Positions 61,990 through 64,000 of a stretch of 64,000 nt of DNA are shown here, piece by piece; the first letter of the stretch is position 1, and the number at the start of each line of letters is the position of its first letter. The notes beneath the pieces were generated by a model, which worked only from the letters and a program-made list of their open reading frames with translations, was not told the origin of the DNA and searched no databases. The position numbers and the translations under genes are program-made. The DNA is from Quillaja saponaria (lineage: Eukaryota > Streptophyta > Magnoliopsida > Fabales > Quillajaceae), in contig CM055617.1 in the NCBI GenBank assembly GCA_029379385.1, positions 7,874,001-7,938,000 on the forward strand. Reading direction: 5' to 3'.

Positions 61990-64000
61990 GTATATCCATA
62001 TATGATAATAAATTAGTGATATTAATCTGGATAATTAGCAGATTGGCTCATTGGTATATATCTTAGTTGGAGTGCTTAATACAAGCTTCCTTTATGTGAG
62101 CTAACTGTGAAATGGATAGCAGACAATTGATTATTGTAACCACTGATGATCTATTTGTGAATTTTTAGTAATCACTAGTTATTTCTTAGCTTTGACTTCT
62201 TCCTAGGGGGTTGAGCTGGTGAGAGTAATGGGGTTAGGTACTGGTAGGTGTCATCTTTTTTGGGTGGGGGGACGAGGTTCGAATTGACCTTGTTGGTTGA
62301 TTTCTCCATTTTCTTTTATTAATTTATCATGTGGCTTTGCTTGGTATACTTTAGAGTTTATATTGAACAATTGATTCAACATGTGGACTAAGGTCCATGG
62401 AGGGTGCCTTGTTGGTCAACTTACCCTAGTGATTTACTTGTGCAAGTTTCTAGTGCTGATTAATAGATAATGGAGTGGGGAAATGGGATTTATTGTTTGT
62501 CAATAATATCTTCTTCTTTTTTCCGAGCATTTTTTCTTTTTTCAGATGGATTTACTACGTCCACATGCTTCAATGTCTTTGAGGTGACATGGATTTTTCC
62601 TTTAAGTGAATAGAGGTTGAAGGGATACATAATACATGGATTGGAAGCATGTGGAAAAGTTTTTTACTTAGATATGTTTCGGGAGGAAATTGTAGTTGTA
62701 CTTTAGATTCTCTTTATTTGAACATATCTTGTAGTAAGTAGAGCTAAGAAGTGGTACATCAAAAATCTCATCTGTTTGGGGTTCTCTCTGACCCCCTCTT
62801 CTTCAGGTAACACGTTCAAACAAGGTTTTCTAGATCGAGATCTTAACTAGGATTGTAGAGGATCTACAAGATTGAATCATAAGATTGAAAGATCTTACAA
62901 AGTTTGTAAAATACCCTTTAAAATATAAATATAGTTGTAAGAAGTGATAATATTATACATAAGAGCAAAATAAATACCATACCCACATATTTACCACACC
63001 ATGGCCAAAAAATATATGAGCAATAAATTCCTATATAGATTGTAAGTTACCAAGCATAGATTAATGCAGTAGTTAGTTTTTTTTTTCTAGGATAGGTATT
63101 AGCTATCATAAACCTGGTTATGTGATAATAAATATAAATAATAATAATAAAAATGTGATGGAGATTTTAAGATACCAAAAAAAAAAAAAGTGAGAGGAAG
63201 ATAGAGGTGAGGTTTGGACGCTAGGGTTTAGATTTCTTAGCAAGAGAGGTTAAGAGGGTGTGGTAATGATCTTGGATTAAGTTCCTAAATCTTACGATCT
63301 TACATCCGATCCTAGTGATCTTATTCCGATCTTGTTAAACTATGATTTTTGACACGTTTTGAATCGTTTGGGGTATGTGAGATCGTAAGATTGTGTAATC
63401 TTGCGAGTTAACTCGTGCAATTTTGACAACAATGTGTTCAAGCCATCTGGGTTTACTAAGTGGTCTTTGATCTTTAACTTGCAATATCTGAAAAGTTGTA
63501 ATCGGTTTAGGATCATGCTCTAGAAAAATACTTTAGGTGGGCCCTTGATCACAAGGTGGTTATGATGTCCTGTGCTTCAGTGACCTACTGTGCTTTGCTT
63601 TTGAATATCAACTACATGTCTTCACTCTTGACAAAACGTCAGATTCTGCAATCCGAACTGGCTGGGTCTTAATCAAATGTCAATAGTGTCCTAACTTCAT
63701 ATTTTTTTAGATTTATGTATGATTGATTGGTCTCTGGTATGTTCTATGTTTGAGATACGTGACAGTATTGTTGTAGATGGCCTAATGTTTAAGAAGGTTA
63801 AGTTTTAAATGTAGTTGCATGTGCAGGCAGGCAGACAATCTTGTTTCCGGTATGATATGCAGATATTAGGGGTGAAAATTATCTATTAGAAAGGGGAGCC
63901 TTTAATAGCATGTATTTTCTTCATTGAAAATTTTATGGAAAGCTCACTTAAAAGTGTTGGTAATCCTTATTTCCGTGATCCTGACTTATTTGCTAATTCA
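61990..64000 (+). other. Intron 2 of the QCR6 gene, running out of the window
   Basis: No sequence for the conserved second half of the hinge protein is found to 64000, so the intron is longer than 2 kb. It contains loosely palindromic sequence rich in GATCTTA/TAAGATC motifs at about 62840-62910 and 63270-63400, possibly an inserted MITE-like element. Confidence 0.5.

Overview
The window is nuclear DNA from a flowering plant, most likely a eudicot. It is strongly AT-rich, and its genes have short exons and GT-AG introns. The actin gene has the three coding introns and leader intron typical of plant actins. An endogenous plant pararetrovirus and a solo LTR are present. I cannot name the species.

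Layout: (1) 0.9-8.2 kb (+), a 15-exon FAM135/DUF676 alpha/beta-hydrolase gene. (2) 10.6-11.8 kb (-), a single-exon ROH1/BYPASS-related gene. (3) 12.4-32 kb, an accessory region. It holds a duplicated family of small secreted cysteine-rich peptide (CRP) genes, both copies broken. The promoter of the first copy is split by an 11.7 kb TG...CA insertion with a 5-bp target duplication. That insertion looks like a solo LTR, itself carrying a rearranged endogenous caulimovirid of about 8.8 kb with a 2.35 kb inverted repeat. (4) 32.8-36.5 kb (-), a tubby-like F-box gene with spliced leader. (5) 42.0-42.7 kb (-), an intact three-exon CRP gene found by splice and cysteine pattern. (6) 43.7-46.3 kb (+), fibrillarin, with a canonical box C/D snoRNA in intron 4. 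(7) 47.0-47.5 kb (-), a two-exon, Lys/Glu-rich, N-myristoylation-type protein. (8) 48.3-49.7 kb (+), a tandem pair of a second CRP type, one copy without its signal peptide. (9) 51.6-53.0 kb (+), intronless DPH1. (10) 55.9-57.8 kb (-), a divergent actin. (11) 61.1 kb to the window end (+), the 5' part of the complex III hinge subunit gene (QCR6), whose ATG is split by an intron.

The housekeeping genes are unrelated neighbours rather than a pathway. Fibrillarin and its intronic snoRNA do act together: the snoRNA would guide 2'-O-methylation of 25S rRNA by the fibrillarin enzyme that its host gene encodes. The most unusual parts are the nested insertion chain (virus in LTR in CRP promoter), the viral inverted repeat that could give hairpin RNA, and the CRP loci sharing a C-x3-C-x3-C signature. 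Exon coordinates were worked out by hand from splice signals, reading-frame continuity and remembered homologues; no alignment was run.
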